This document shows positions 8,632 through 16,464 of a DNA stretch of 64,000 nt, piece by piece (positions within the stretch are counted from its first letter, which is position 1; each line of letters starts with the position of its first letter). A model generated the notes under the pieces. The model saw only the letters and a list, made by a program, of their open reading frames with translations, made no database searches and was not told the DNA's origin. The DNA is taken from contig CAVSQS010000006.1 in NCBI GenBank assembly GCA_963730165.1, positions 19,385-83,384 on the forward strand, written 5' to 3'. Source of the stretch: DASSQJ01 sp963730165 (GTDB lineage: Bacteria; Actinomycetota; Actinomycetes; Actinomycetales; Dermatophilaceae). The position numbers and the translations under genes are program-made.

Positions 8632-9705
8632 CTAGAGCTGCTCGCCCACGATCACCGGCTCGTTGACGAGCCGCACCCCGAACGCGGCGGCGACCCCGTC
8701 GCGGACCTCGCGGGCGAGCCCCACCACGTCCGCCGCCCGCGCCCCGCCCCGGTTCGTCACGGCGAGCGTGTGCTTCGTCGACAGCGTCGCCGGCCCCGGG
8801 GCGCCGTACCCCTTGCCGAAGCCGGCCCGTTCGATGAGCCAGGCGGCACTCGTCTTGACCCGGTCGCCGGTCTCGGGAAACCGCGGGGGGGTGGGCGCAC
8901 CCTCGCCGAGCCGCGCCGCGACCCGAGCCTCGAGCGCGGCGAACTCCTCCGCGGTCAGGACGGGGTTGGTGAAGAAGGACCCACAGCTCCAGGTGTCGTG
9001 GTCCGGCTCGTCGAGGACCATCCCCCGCAGCCGCCGCTGCGCCAGCACCGCCTCGCGCGCCTCGTGGAGCGGCACCCGCTGGCCCACCTCGACGTCGAGC
9101 TGACGGGCCAGGTCGGCGTAGCGCACGGGCTGCGACAACGACGCGATGACCAGCTGGAACATCACGTCGATGACGACGTACCGGTCGGTCCCCTTGAAGA
9201 GCGAGTGCCGGTAGGTGAACCGGCAGTCGAGGTTCGTCATGGTGTGCACCCGCTGCTCGCGGCGGTCCCAGACGCGCACCCGGGCGACGGACTGGGCGAC
9301 CTCCTGCCCGTATGCCCCGACGTTCTGGATCGGCGTCGCCCCCGTCGACCCCGGGATGCCGGAGAGCGCCTCGACCCCGGACCACTCCTCCTCGACGGCC
9401 CGGGCGACGAGGTCGTCCCACGGCTCGCCGGCGGCGACGACGACCGCCGCCCCGCCGCAGGAGTCGGCGGACTCGACGCGCACCCCGCCGGTGGCGACCT
9501 TGACGACCGTCCCCTCGAACCCGGCATCAGGCAGAACGAGGTTCGACCCGCCGCCGAGGACGAGCAACGGCTCGTCGGCGTCGTCGACCTCGCGGACCGC
9601 GTCGACGAGCTCGTCCGCGGTCTCGACGAGGACCATCCGCGCGGCCGGCCCGCCGACACGCATCGTCGTGTGCCCCGCGAGGGGCTCCCCGGGCAGCTCC
9701 TGCAT
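8632..9705 (-). CDS. murB: UDP-N-acetylenolpyruvoylglucosamine reductase
   Basis: MurB reduces UDP-GlcNAc-enolpyruvate to UDP-MurNAc with FAD and NADPH, an early cytoplasmic step of peptidoglycan synthesis. The 357-residue product begins MQELPGEPLAGHTTMRVGGP, with the FAD-binding segments LVLGGGSNLVLPD and LSGIPGSTGATPIQNVGAYGQ, the YRHSLFKG segment, the GSFFTNPVL serine motif and the final AWLIERAGFGKGY block of type I MurB. The ATG shares one base with the TGA of the upstream MaoC gene (TGATG), so it is translationally coupled. Confidence 0.96.
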   Translation of the reverse strand: MQELPGEPLAGHTTMRVGGPAARMVLVETADELVDAVREVDDADEPLLVLGGGSNLVLPDAGFEGTVVKVATGGVRVESADSCGGAAVVVAAGEPWDDLVARAVEEEWSGVEALSGIPGSTGATPIQNVGAYGQEVAQSVARVRVWDRREQRVHTMTNLDCRFTYRHSLFKGTDRYVVIDVMFQLVIASLSQPVRYADLARQLDVEVGQRVPLHEAREAVLAQRRLRGMVLDEPDHDTWSCGSFFTNPVLTAEEFAALEARVAARLGEGAPTPPRFPETGDRVKTSAAWLIERAGFGKGYGAPGPATLSTKHTLAVTNRGGARAADVVGLAREVRDGVAAAFGVRLVNEPVIVGEQL

Positions 9706-10127
9706 CAGTCGAGGCGGACGACCGCCACGCAGCGGCCGAGGACCTTCTCCCCTGCGGCCGTGGTCGTGAGGTCGACGGTGACGCGCCCGGTCTCGGCGTC
9801 GACGGCCTTGACGACCCCCTCGACGACGACCTCGGCGCCGGTGGCCGGCACGAGGACCGGCTTGGTGAACCGGGTGCCGTACTCGAGCACGCGGCCGGCG
9901 TCGCCGACCCACCGGGTGAGCACCGAGCCGGCCGCCCCCATCGTCCACATCCCGTGGGCGATGACGTCCGGGAGGCCCACCCCGCGCGCGAACTCCTCGT
10001 CCTGGTGGATCGGGTTCTGGTCGCCGGAGGCGTCGGCGTACGCGACGAGCGTCGCGCGGGTGACGGGCACGGACACGGGCCCGATGGTGTCGCCGACGGA
10101 GACCTCGGCGAGGCTGCGCACGCTCAT
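9705..10127 (-). CDS. MaoC-like dehydratase, HadB type
   Basis: A 140-residue hot-dog-fold protein. The hydratase-2 motif is intact (YADASGDQNPIHQDEEFARGVGLPDVIAHGMW), with the catalytic Asp and His expected for (R)-specific enoyl-thioester hydratases. Together with the adjacent partner it resembles mycobacterial HadAB, the 3-hydroxyacyl-ACP dehydratase of fatty acid elongation, and the rpmG-hadA-hadB order is the same as in Mycobacterium. In an organism without mycolates the pair probably serves general acyl-thioester metabolism. Start MSVRSLAEV follows a GGAGTGAGG ribosome-binding sequence. Confidence 0.85.
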   Translation of the reverse strand: MSVRSLAEVSVGDTIGPVSVPVTRATLVAYADASGDQNPIHQDEEFARGVGLPDVIAHGMWTMGAAGSVLTRWVGDAGRVLEYGTRFTKPVLVPATGAEVVVEGVVKAVDAETGRVTVDLTTTAAGEKVLGRCVAVVRLD

Positions 10128-10129
10128 CC

Positions 10130-10579
10130 TCACTCCTCCCCGCCGCGGACGACGATGGTCGAGGTGCACGTGGCGAGCGGCTCGCCCTCGGTGGTCGTCA
10201 GCTCGGTGCGCGTCGTGACCATCGCGTGGCCACCGGCCGAGCGGACCTGGTCGACGGTCACCGTGCCGAGGACCTCGTCGCCCGCGGTGATCGGGCGGTG
10301 GTGGACGAAGCGCTGCTCGCCGTGGACGACGCGGCGGTAGTCGATCCCGGCCTCGGGGTCGGCGACGTACGCGCGGTCGGCCTGCTGGGCGTACGTGACG
10401 GCCATCGTCGGCGGGGCGATGACGTCGCGGTAGCCGGCCGCGCGCGCCGCCTCGGGGTCGGTGTGCACCGGGTCCTCGGAGCCCACCGCGGCGGCGAACG
10501 CCGCGATCTCGGCGGCACCGACGGGATAGGGCCCGCTCGGCGGGTACGAACGTCCGACGAAGTCCGGGTTCACGGCCAT
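10130..10579 (-). CDS. MaoC-like dehydratase N-terminal-type subunit, HadA type
   Basis: A 149-residue hot-dog protein of the FAS1-like dehydratase group (MAVNPDFVGRSYPPSGPYPV; DPVHTDPEAARAAGYRDVIAPPTM). It lacks the full catalytic hydratase motif and is expected to work as the substrate-binding partner of the downstream HadB-like subunit, 2 nt away. I take the ATG at 10579: a TAGAGT box ends 7 nt before it and no Shine-Dalgarno is present, which favours leaderless translation over the GTG three codons upstream. Confidence 0.85.
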   Translation of the reverse strand: MAVNPDFVGRSYPPSGPYPVGAAEIAAFAAAVGSEDPVHTDPEAARAAGYRDVIAPPTMAVTYAQQADRAYVADPEAGIDYRRVVHGEQRFVHHRPITAGDEVLGTVTVDQVRSAGGHAMVTTRTELTTTEGEPLATCTSTIVVRGGEE

Positions 10580-10586
10580 GGTGCCC

Positions 10587-10592
10587 ACTCTA
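10587..10592 (-). promoter_or_regulatory. Candidate -10 box for the hadA-hadB-murB operon
   Basis: TAGAGT on the minus strand ends 7 nt before the ATG at 10579, giving a leaderless start for an operon whose three genes overlap or lie within 2 nt of each other. Confidence 0.45.
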
Positions 10593-10672
10593 GGAGGTCG
10601 GCACCCCGCACCACCCGGCCGCTCACCGGCGGAGCCGGAGCCGACCGCCCGGTACCGCCCCCGGGCACGGAC

Positions 10673-10703
10673 GAGGCCGCCGGCACGGGGTGCGGGCGGC
10701 CTC
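10673..10703 (-). terminator. Stem-loop downstream of rpmG
   Basis: GAGGCCGCC and GGCGGCCTC form a perfect 9-bp stem around a 13-nt loop, starting about 18 nt past the rpmG stop. There is no U-tract, as is common for terminators in high-GC actinobacteria. Confidence 0.5.
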
Positions 10704-10721
10704 GGCGGGCGACGCAGGAGG

Positions 10722-10892
10722 TCAGCGGGTCTCGCGGTGCGTCGTGTGCTTGGCGCAGCGCGGGCAGAACTTCATCAGCTCGAGCCGGTCGGGGTCGTTG
10801 CGCCGGTTCTTCTTCGTGATGTAGTTGCGCTCCTTGCACTCCGTGCACGCCAAGGTGATCTTCGGGCGGACGTCGGCGCTCTTCGTGGCCAC
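10722..10892 (-). CDS. rpmG: 50S ribosomal protein L33
   Basis: A 56-residue L33. Both CxxC pairs are present (CTEC near 17-20, CPRC near 43-46), so this is the zinc-binding form. The family motif RNYITKKNRRNDPDRLELMKFCP is complete. The start is the GTG giving MATKSADVRPK. It precedes the MaoC pair as in Mycobacterium, but a stem-loop and the leaderless hadA promoter suggest separate transcription. Confidence 0.97.
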   Translation of the reverse strand: MATKSADVRPKITLACTECKERNYITKKNRRNDPDRLELMKFCPRCAKHTTHRETR

Positions 10893-11022
10893 GGGGCAAC
10901 CTGCTCTCGGGAAACGGTGGTGGATCTGGGGGCGTCGCGCCGGCGGGGGCGGACCCACGCGCGGACACCGGCACAACAGGGTACGCGACCGCGGTGTTCC
11001 CGCGGAAATCGCGACCGCTGCG

Positions 11023-11096
11023 TAGCGGGAGCGGGGCTCGATCCCGCGACCTCACGATTATGAGTCGTGCGCTCTAACCAGCTGAGCTATCCCGCC
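11023..11096 (-). tRNA. tRNA-Met (anticodon CAT, elongator type)
   Basis: Seventy-four bases fold as a cloverleaf with acceptor GGCGGGA/TCCCGCT (first pair G-U), D-arm GCTC/GAGC, anticodon stem CACGA/TCGTG with loop CTCATAA and T-stem GCGGG/CCCGC. The acceptor lacks the unpaired first base typical of an initiator, so it is called elongator. No encoded CCA. Confidence 0.93.
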
Positions 11097-11136
11097 TCGC
11101 CCGACCGTCCCGGCGGGACCGGTTCGGCCAGGTCAG

Positions 11137-11209
11137 AGCCCCCTGTCGGAATCGAACCGACGACCTTTTCCTTACCATGGAAACGCTCTGCCGACTGAGC
11201 TAAGGGGGC
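11137..11209 (-). tRNA. tRNA-Thr (anticodon GGT)
   Basis: Seventy-three bases: acceptor GCCCCCT/AGGGGGC with discriminator T, anticodon stem TTTCC/GGAAA with loop ATGGTAA, T-loop TTCGATT. It lies 40 nt upstream of tRNA-Met and is probably transcribed with it. Confidence 0.96.
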
Positions 11210-11260
11210 GGGCGTACCGGGGTGGGAACCACCCGGATGCGCGACGGAGACACTACACGC

Positions 11261-12034
11261 TCACGTCCGGTCCCATGAAATCCGCGAGGCGACCAACGCC
11301 GGTCCGTACCACGTGAGCAGACGGCCGGACACCAGCCGGGTGGGCAGCCGCGTGAACGCCTCCGGCCCGTCCTCGTCGGTGAACACGTACGGCTCGTCCG
11401 GGAGGAGCACCAGGTCGGCGACCTCCGGGTCGTCGAGCACCCCCACCTGCACCCTCGGGTACCGCCCCTCGACGCCCCCGGTGACGACCTCGCACCCTGC
11501 CCGCGCGAGGAGGTCTGCGGTGAACGTCGGCCGGCCCACCACCATCCAGGGGTCGCGCCAGACCGGGACGACCACTCGGGTCGTCGGCTCCGGGACCGGC
11601 CCGCACCAGCCCGCTTCGGCCTCGGCCAGCCACCCCGGCTCCGGCAGCGCCAGTGCCTGCGTGATGAGCCGCCGCATCGAGGTCACCGCCTCGGGAACGG
11701 TGCGGATGTCGGTCACCCACACCGCGAGACCACGCTCGCGAAGCCGCCGGACGTCGAGCTCGCGGTTCTCCTCCTTGTTCGCGACCACGAGGTCGGGCTC
11801 GAGGCCGGCCACCACCGCGAGGTCGGGGTTCTTCGTGCCGCGGACCCTCGTGACGTGCAGGCCGGCGGGGTGGGTGCACCAGTCGGTGGCGCCGACCAGC
11901 CGCTCCCGGCAGGTGGCGGCCAGGGCCTCGGTCAGCGACGGGACGAGCGAGACGACCCGGCGCACCGGCCCGGTGAGCTCGACCGGCGCGCCCAGGTCGT
12001 CGTGCAGCACCGGCGGGCGGACGTCGGTGGTCAC
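11261..12034 (-). CDS. Helical-backbone metal/corrinoid receptor-like protein
   Basis: A 257-residue protein of the periplasmic-binding-protein-like BtuF/TroA fold (VRRVVSLVPSLTEAL, LVGATDWCTHP, GTKNPDLAVVAGLEPDLVVANKEENR). There is no signal peptide or lipobox, so despite the BtuF-like fold it appears cytosolic; such stand-alone members are annotated as cobalamin-binding proteins, with function unproven. The GTG start lies 2 nt after the SDR stop codon. A B12-dependent mutase (icmF) is encoded 4.4 kb upstream on the same strand, which makes a corrinoid link plausible but only circumstantial. Confidence 0.75.
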   Translation of the reverse strand: MTTDVRPPVLHDDLGAPVELTGPVRRVVSLVPSLTEALAATCRERLVGATDWCTHPAGLHVTRVRGTKNPDLAVVAGLEPDLVVANKEENRELDVRRLRERGLAVWVTDIRTVPEAVTSMRRLITQALALPEPGWLAEAEAGWCGPVPEPTTRVVVPVWRDPWMVVGRPTFTADLLARAGCEVVTGGVEGRYPRVQVGVLDDPEVADLVLLPDEPYVFTDEDGPEAFTRLPTRLVSGRLLTWYGPALVASRISWDRT

Positions 12035-12036
12035 GC

Positions 12037-12807
12037 TCAGCGCGGGGCCATCCGGAGCGCGCCGTCCATCCGGATGACCTCGCCGTTGAGGTAGTCGTGC
12101 TCGACGATGGCGAGCGCGAGGCCGGCGTACTCCTGGGGCCGGGCCAGCCGCTGCGGGAACGGCACACCGGACGCGAGGCCGGCGCGGAACTCGTCCGAGA
12201 CGGTCGCGAGCATGGGCGTCTCGACGATGCCGGGCGCGATGGTCATGACCCGGATGCCGTACTGGGCCAGGTCGCGGGCAGCCGGGAGGGTCAGGCCGAC
12301 GATCCCGCCCTTGGACGAGGCGTAGGCGGCCTGACCGACCTGCCCGTCGAAGGCGGCGATGCTCGCGGTGTTGACGACGACCCCACGCTGGCCGTCCTCG
12401 AGCGGCTCGGTGTCGGCCATCGCCTCGGCGGCGACGGACAGGACGAGGAAGGTGCCGATGAGGTTGACCTCGATCACCTGCCGGTAGAGGCCGATGTCGT
12501 GCCGGCCCGACCGGCCGAGGATCCGCGCGCTCCAGCCGACGCCGGCGCAGTTCACGGCGATGCGCAGCGGGTGGTCCTCGTCGTCGGCGGCCCGGCCGAC
12601 CGCGGAGCGCACCTGCTCCTCGTCGGTCACGTCGGTGGGGACGTAGGTCACTCCGGCGACCTCCGGGGCGGCGTCGCAGGCCTGCTCGAGGTCGAGCGCG
12701 AGCACGCGGGCGCCCCGCTCGGCGAGGGCTGCGGCCGTGGCCGCACCGAGCCCGGACGCTCCTCCGGTGACGATGGCGGTGGTGTCGGCGATCTCCATGC
12801 CGCTCAT
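12037..12807 (-). CDS. Short-chain dehydrogenase (3-hydroxyacyl-CoA dehydrogenase type 2-like)
   Basis: A 256-residue classical SDR. The NAD(P) motif TGGASGLGAA lies near residue 15, NCAGVGW replaces NNAG, the catalytic Ser is in VVNTASIAAFDG and the YASSKGG motif carries the catalytic Tyr and Lys. IAPGIVETPM and the overall pattern resemble the HSD17B10/FadB2x group that oxidises 3-hydroxyacyl-CoA. I choose MSGMEIADTT as start because GGTGGCAGG precedes it; an in-frame GTG lies 42 nt further upstream. Substrate is inferred only. Confidence 0.8.
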   Translation of the reverse strand: MSGMEIADTTAIVTGGASGLGAATAAALAERGARVLALDLEQACDAAPEVAGVTYVPTDVTDEEQVRSAVGRAADDEDHPLRIAVNCAGVGWSARILGRSGRHDIGLYRQVIEVNLIGTFLVLSVAAEAMADTEPLEDGQRGVVVNTASIAAFDGQVGQAAYASSKGGIVGLTLPAARDLAQYGIRVMTIAPGIVETPMLATVSDEFRAGLASGVPFPQRLARPQEYAGLALAIVEHDYLNGEVIRMDGALRMAPR

Positions 12808-12852
12808 CCTGCCACCGTCGCCGGGAGCAGTTCCGGACGCGGCCGCCACGGG

Positions 12853-15800
12853 TCAGCCGGCGAGGTGACCCCAGGCGCCGGAGAGCTCCGACCACCGGCC
12901 GACCGCGGCGACCCGGCCGTCGACGAGGACGACGACCGCGTCGGCCTGGGCGAGCGCGGCCCGCTTCGAGGTGGCCCCGATGACCGTGGTGCGCCGGGAT
13001 CGCAGGGCACGCCACAGCTCGACCTCGGTCGCGGCGTCGAGCGCGCTCGAGACGTCGTCCGCGAGCAGCAGCTCGGTCTCGGCGGCCAGGGCACGGGCCA
13101 GCGCGAGACGCTGCACCTGACCACCGGAGAGCCGGACGCCCCGGTGTCCGACGAGCGCGTCGTGGCCACCCGCGTCGCGGACGTCCTCGCCGAGCCGCGC
13201 GTCGGCGATCGCGCGCTCGAGGGCGCGGCCGTGCCCGAGGGCGACGTTGTCGGCGAACGACCCCGACAGCACGCGCGGCACCTGGGCGACGTACGACACC
13301 TGCCCGGGACGGAGGAAGACCTCCGCGTCCTCGACCTCGGTGCCGTTCCACGTGATCGAGCCGGTGTGGTCGAGCAGGCCGGACAGCGCACCGAGCAGGC
13401 TCGACTTCCCCGACCCGACCTGCCCGAGGAGGAGCACGAGCTCACCTGCCCGCACGGTGAGCTCGACATCCTCGACGCCGCGCGTGCCGTCGTCGTGGAC
13501 CGCCCCGACCCCGCGCAGCCGCAGCACCTCGAGGGGGACCCGCCCGGGGACCGGCGCGGGCGGTGCGGTGCCCTCGACGAGATCGATGCCCGAGGGCAGG
13601 CGGACCAGGTCCACGCCGCCCGCGAGCCGGCTCGTCGCGCGCTGCCACGAGCGGGTGCCGGGCGCCTCCGTGACCACCGCCCCGGCCACCCGGCCGAACC
13701 AGTCGAACCCGGTGACGGCGCCGGCGACGAGGATGGCGGTGGCGAGCGGCCAGCCGCCGAGGACGTACGTGGCCCACGCGGCGACGACGCCGGCCTGCAC
13801 CATGACGACCGGCACGCCGTCGAGGACGGCCTGGACCCGGTGCTCGAGCACGGCGGCCTCGACCCGGCCCGTGTCGACCTCCCGCAGGTGGCGGTGCGCG
13901 TCGGGGGTCGCGGCCGCGAGCTTGACGGTGCGCGAGGACTCCAGGACGGAGACGAGCGCCCTTCCGAAGCGCGCCCGCGCCCGGGAGGACTCCGCGGCCG
14001 AGCGACCGGCGATCGGCCGGCCCACGGCGGAGGCGAGGGCGGCGCCGAGGAGGACGGCGAGGAGAACCGCACCCGCGAGCGCGCTCCCGCCGAGCGCCGC
14101 CGTGACGACGACGATCGCCAGCCCGTTGAGGAAGTCGACCCAGCGGTCGGCGTAGCGGGCGTAGCGGTCGGCGTCCATGGAGCGGGCCACGACCTCGCCC
14201 GCCGGCGTGCGCTCGAGCCGGTGCTGGCGGGTCTGCCCGATGAGCACCGACATCCGCACGCGGAGCATCACCTCGACCCACCACCGGGGGTAGCGGCGGA
14301 TGGCGGCGACGAGGAGGAGCGGGGCGAGCACCACCGAGACCGCGGTCAGGGCGGTCAGGGTTGCCGTCTGTCGGTCCCACCCCGCGCCACTGCCCAGGTG
14401 CTGCACGGCCTGACCCCAGACGAAGCCGGTGACGGCACCGAAGGCCCCACCCAGGGCGGAGAGGAGGAACAGCAGCGCCGGCCACAGCCCCCAGCGCGGG
14501 CGCACGAGGAGTGCGGAGAGGATGCCGCGCGCCAGCGAGGGACCCTCGCCCGGGTCCGCGAGCTCCGGGGCCCGGCCGGCCCTGCGGGCCCCGGCGACGA
14601 GCGCACCGGCTCCCGTGCCCCCGGTCACCGCGTGTTCCGCACCACGCCCCGGCTCGAGCCCGCCCTCACCGCTGGCCTCGAGCAGCGCCCGGAAGGGACC
14701 CGGGGTGCGGGCGACCTGCGCGAGCGGGCCCTGCTGGACGACGCGTCCGTGGTCGAGCACGGCGACGAGGTCGGCCCGTGCCGTGGTCGACAGCCGGTGG
14801 GCGACGAGGATGCCGGTACGGCCCGTGAGCAGACGGTCCGCCGCCCGCACGACGAGGGCCTCGGTGAGCGGGTCCATGCGTGCGGTCGCCTCGTCGAGCA
14901 CGACGACGGCGACGTCGCGGACGAGTAGGCGCGCGAAGGCCACCAGCTGCTCCTCGCCTGCGGACAGCGTCGTGCCCCCCGGCCCGAGCGGGGTGTCGAG
15001 GCCGGCGGGCAGGCCGGCGACCCACTCCTCGAGGCCGAGCTGGTTCACCGCCTGCTCGACGCGAGCCCGCGGGAGGCGGGCGAACAGCGTGATGTTCTCG
15101 GCCAGGGTCCCGGCGAGGATCTCGGTGCGTTGCGTCACGACGCCGACGGTGGCCCGCAGCTGCTGGAGGTCGAGGTCGAGGACGTCGACGCCACCGAGGA
15201 GGACGGTCCCCGGCTCGGGCTCGACGGCCCTCGACACGAGGGAGGCGAGGGTGGACTTGCCCGACCCCGTGCGGCCCACGAGGGCGCAGGTCCGGCCCGC
15301 GGGCACGTGGAGCTCGACACCATCGAGCGCGAACTCCCCGTGGGGGTACCGGAAGCGCAGGTCGCGGAACTCGAGTGCGAGCGGGCCGGACGGCACCGGG
15401 AGCCCCCCGTCGGGCTCGGGCGGTGCGGCGAGCAGCTGACGCAGCCGGGTGATCGCCCCGAGGCCGGCCTGCAGGTCGGGCAGGTGCCGGGCCATCTGGT
15501 CGACCTGACCGACGAAGGTGCTCGTGACGAGGAAGAGGGTGACGAGCCGCGCCACGCCGAGGTCGCCCGCGACGACGAGCGCGACCCCCGCGACGCTCGT
15601 GCCCGCGAGCAGCCCGTAGAGGAGCAGGCCCGTCCGGCGCATGACGCGCGCCTCGAGGTCGAGGACCTCCCCGAACCGCCGGTGCACGACGGCCGACAGG
15701 GCACTGAGCCGGGAGACGACGTGCGCCTGGCCCAGGCTGGTCCGCAGGTCGTCGCGAGCGGTCACGCCCTCCTCGAGGGCGGCGGCGTGGTCGGTCCAGG

Positions 15801-16404
15801 CGACCTCCTCGGCCACCTTCCGGGCGGCGATGGCCGGTAGCAGGCGGCGGACGAGGAGGAAGGACCCCGCCGACACGACCGGGAACAGGGCCCAGGCCGG
15901 CCACCAGGTGAGCCCGGCGACGATCCACATCGGCACGGCCGCGAAGAGGGTGCGCAGGGCGTCCCAGACCTGGCGGCGGAGCATCGCCCCGACCTCGTGG
16001 GTGTCGTCGTCCACGCGATCGAGGATCTCGCCGACCGCCTGCTCCCCGAGCACCGGCAGCGGCTGGTGGAGGGCCGCCTCGAGGAGGTCGTCGCGCAGGC
16101 GCCCCTCGGCGCGGTCGACGACCGCCGCCCACACGGTTCGGCCCGCGGTGTCGAGGGCCGCCGCACCGATGACGCACAGCGCGAGGAGCCCGACGAGGCG
16201 GGTGGAGGGTTCGGCCGCGAGCAGGCCCGCGACCACGGTGCCGAGGGTGCGGCCGACGGCACCGACCGCCGAGGCCGAGAGGGCCAGGCCGGTCGGCCAC
16301 CCGCGCAGCCGCCGGGCCCCCAGCCGCCGGTCGGGCGGGAGGGAGGCCGGCTCGGCCGGCGCCAGGCTCGGCGGCGCGGCCGGCGGAACGGTCGTGATCC
16401 CCAC
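12853..16404 (-). CDS. Single-chain ABC exporter with two unequal ATPase halves
   Basis: An 1183-residue fused (TMD-NBD)x2 exporter; the two halves are each about 590 residues. NBD1 has Walker A GRTGSGKST near 376, Walker B VVVLDEATARMD near 500 and switch histidine VAHRLST near 533, but its signature is LSAGE instead of LSGGQ. NBD2 has Walker A GQVGSGKSS near 1000 and a canonical LSGGQ near 1094, but its catalytic glutamate is Asp (LLLADDVSSALD) and the H-loop histidine is missing (GATSKRA). The intact site thus pairs NBD1 Walker motifs with NBD2 LSGGQ; all degenerate elements fall in the other site. This is the asymmetric arrangement of heterodimeric exporters. Substrate unknown. Confidence 0.9.
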   Translation of the reverse strand: MGITTVPPAAPPSLAPAEPASLPPDRRLGARRLRGWPTGLALSASAVGAVGRTLGTVVAGLLAAEPSTRLVGLLALCVIGAAALDTAGRTVWAAVVDRAEGRLRDDLLEAALHQPLPVLGEQAVGEILDRVDDDTHEVGAMLRRQVWDALRTLFAAVPMWIVAGLTWWPAWALFPVVSAGSFLLVRRLLPAIAARKVAEEVAWTDHAAALEEGVTARDDLRTSLGQAHVVSRLSALSAVVHRRFGEVLDLEARVMRRTGLLLYGLLAGTSVAGVALVVAGDLGVARLVTLFLVTSTFVGQVDQMARHLPDLQAGLGAITRLRQLLAAPPEPDGGLPVPSGPLALEFRDLRFRYPHGEFALDGVELHVPAGRTCALVGRTGSGKSTLASLVSRAVEPEPGTVLLGGVDVLDLDLQQLRATVGVVTQRTEILAGTLAENITLFARLPRARVEQAVNQLGLEEWVAGLPAGLDTPLGPGGTTLSAGEEQLVAFARLLVRDVAVVVLDEATARMDPLTEALVVRAADRLLTGRTGILVAHRLSTTARADLVAVLDHGRVVQQGPLAQVARTPGPFRALLEASGEGGLEPGRGAEHAVTGGTGAGALVAGARRAGRAPELADPGEGPSLARGILSALLVRPRWGLWPALLFLLSALGGAFGAVTGFVWGQAVQHLGSGAGWDRQTATLTALTAVSVVLAPLLLVAAIRRYPRWWVEVMLRVRMSVLIGQTRQHRLERTPAGEVVARSMDADRYARYADRWVDFLNGLAIVVVTAALGGSALAGAVLLAVLLGAALASAVGRPIAGRSAAESSRARARFGRALVSVLESSRTVKLAAATPDAHRHLREVDTGRVEAAVLEHRVQAVLDGVPVVMVQAGVVAAWATYVLGGWPLATAILVAGAVTGFDWFGRVAGAVVTEAPGTRSWQRATSRLAGGVDLVRLPSGIDLVEGTAPPAPVPGRVPLEVLRLRGVGAVHDDGTRGVEDVELTVRAGELVLLLGQVGSGKSSLLGALSGLLDHTGSITWNGTEVEDAEVFLRPGQVSYVAQVPRVLSGSFADNVALGHGRALERAIADARLGEDVRDAGGHDALVGHRGVRLSGGQVQRLALARALAAETELLLADDVSSALDAATEVELWRALRSRRTTVIGATSKRAALAQADAVVVLVDGRVAAVGRWSELSGAWGHLAG

Positions 16405-16464
16405 GGGGTGAACCTACGGCGCGGCACCGACGGCCGGCATCCGGATTTTCGCCGTGGCACCGGG

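Noticed and set aside
12097..14928. A 943-codon open frame on the plus strand
   Set aside because: Antisense to the SDR and the exporter; composition is Arg/Asp/Gly-rich with no recognisable motif.
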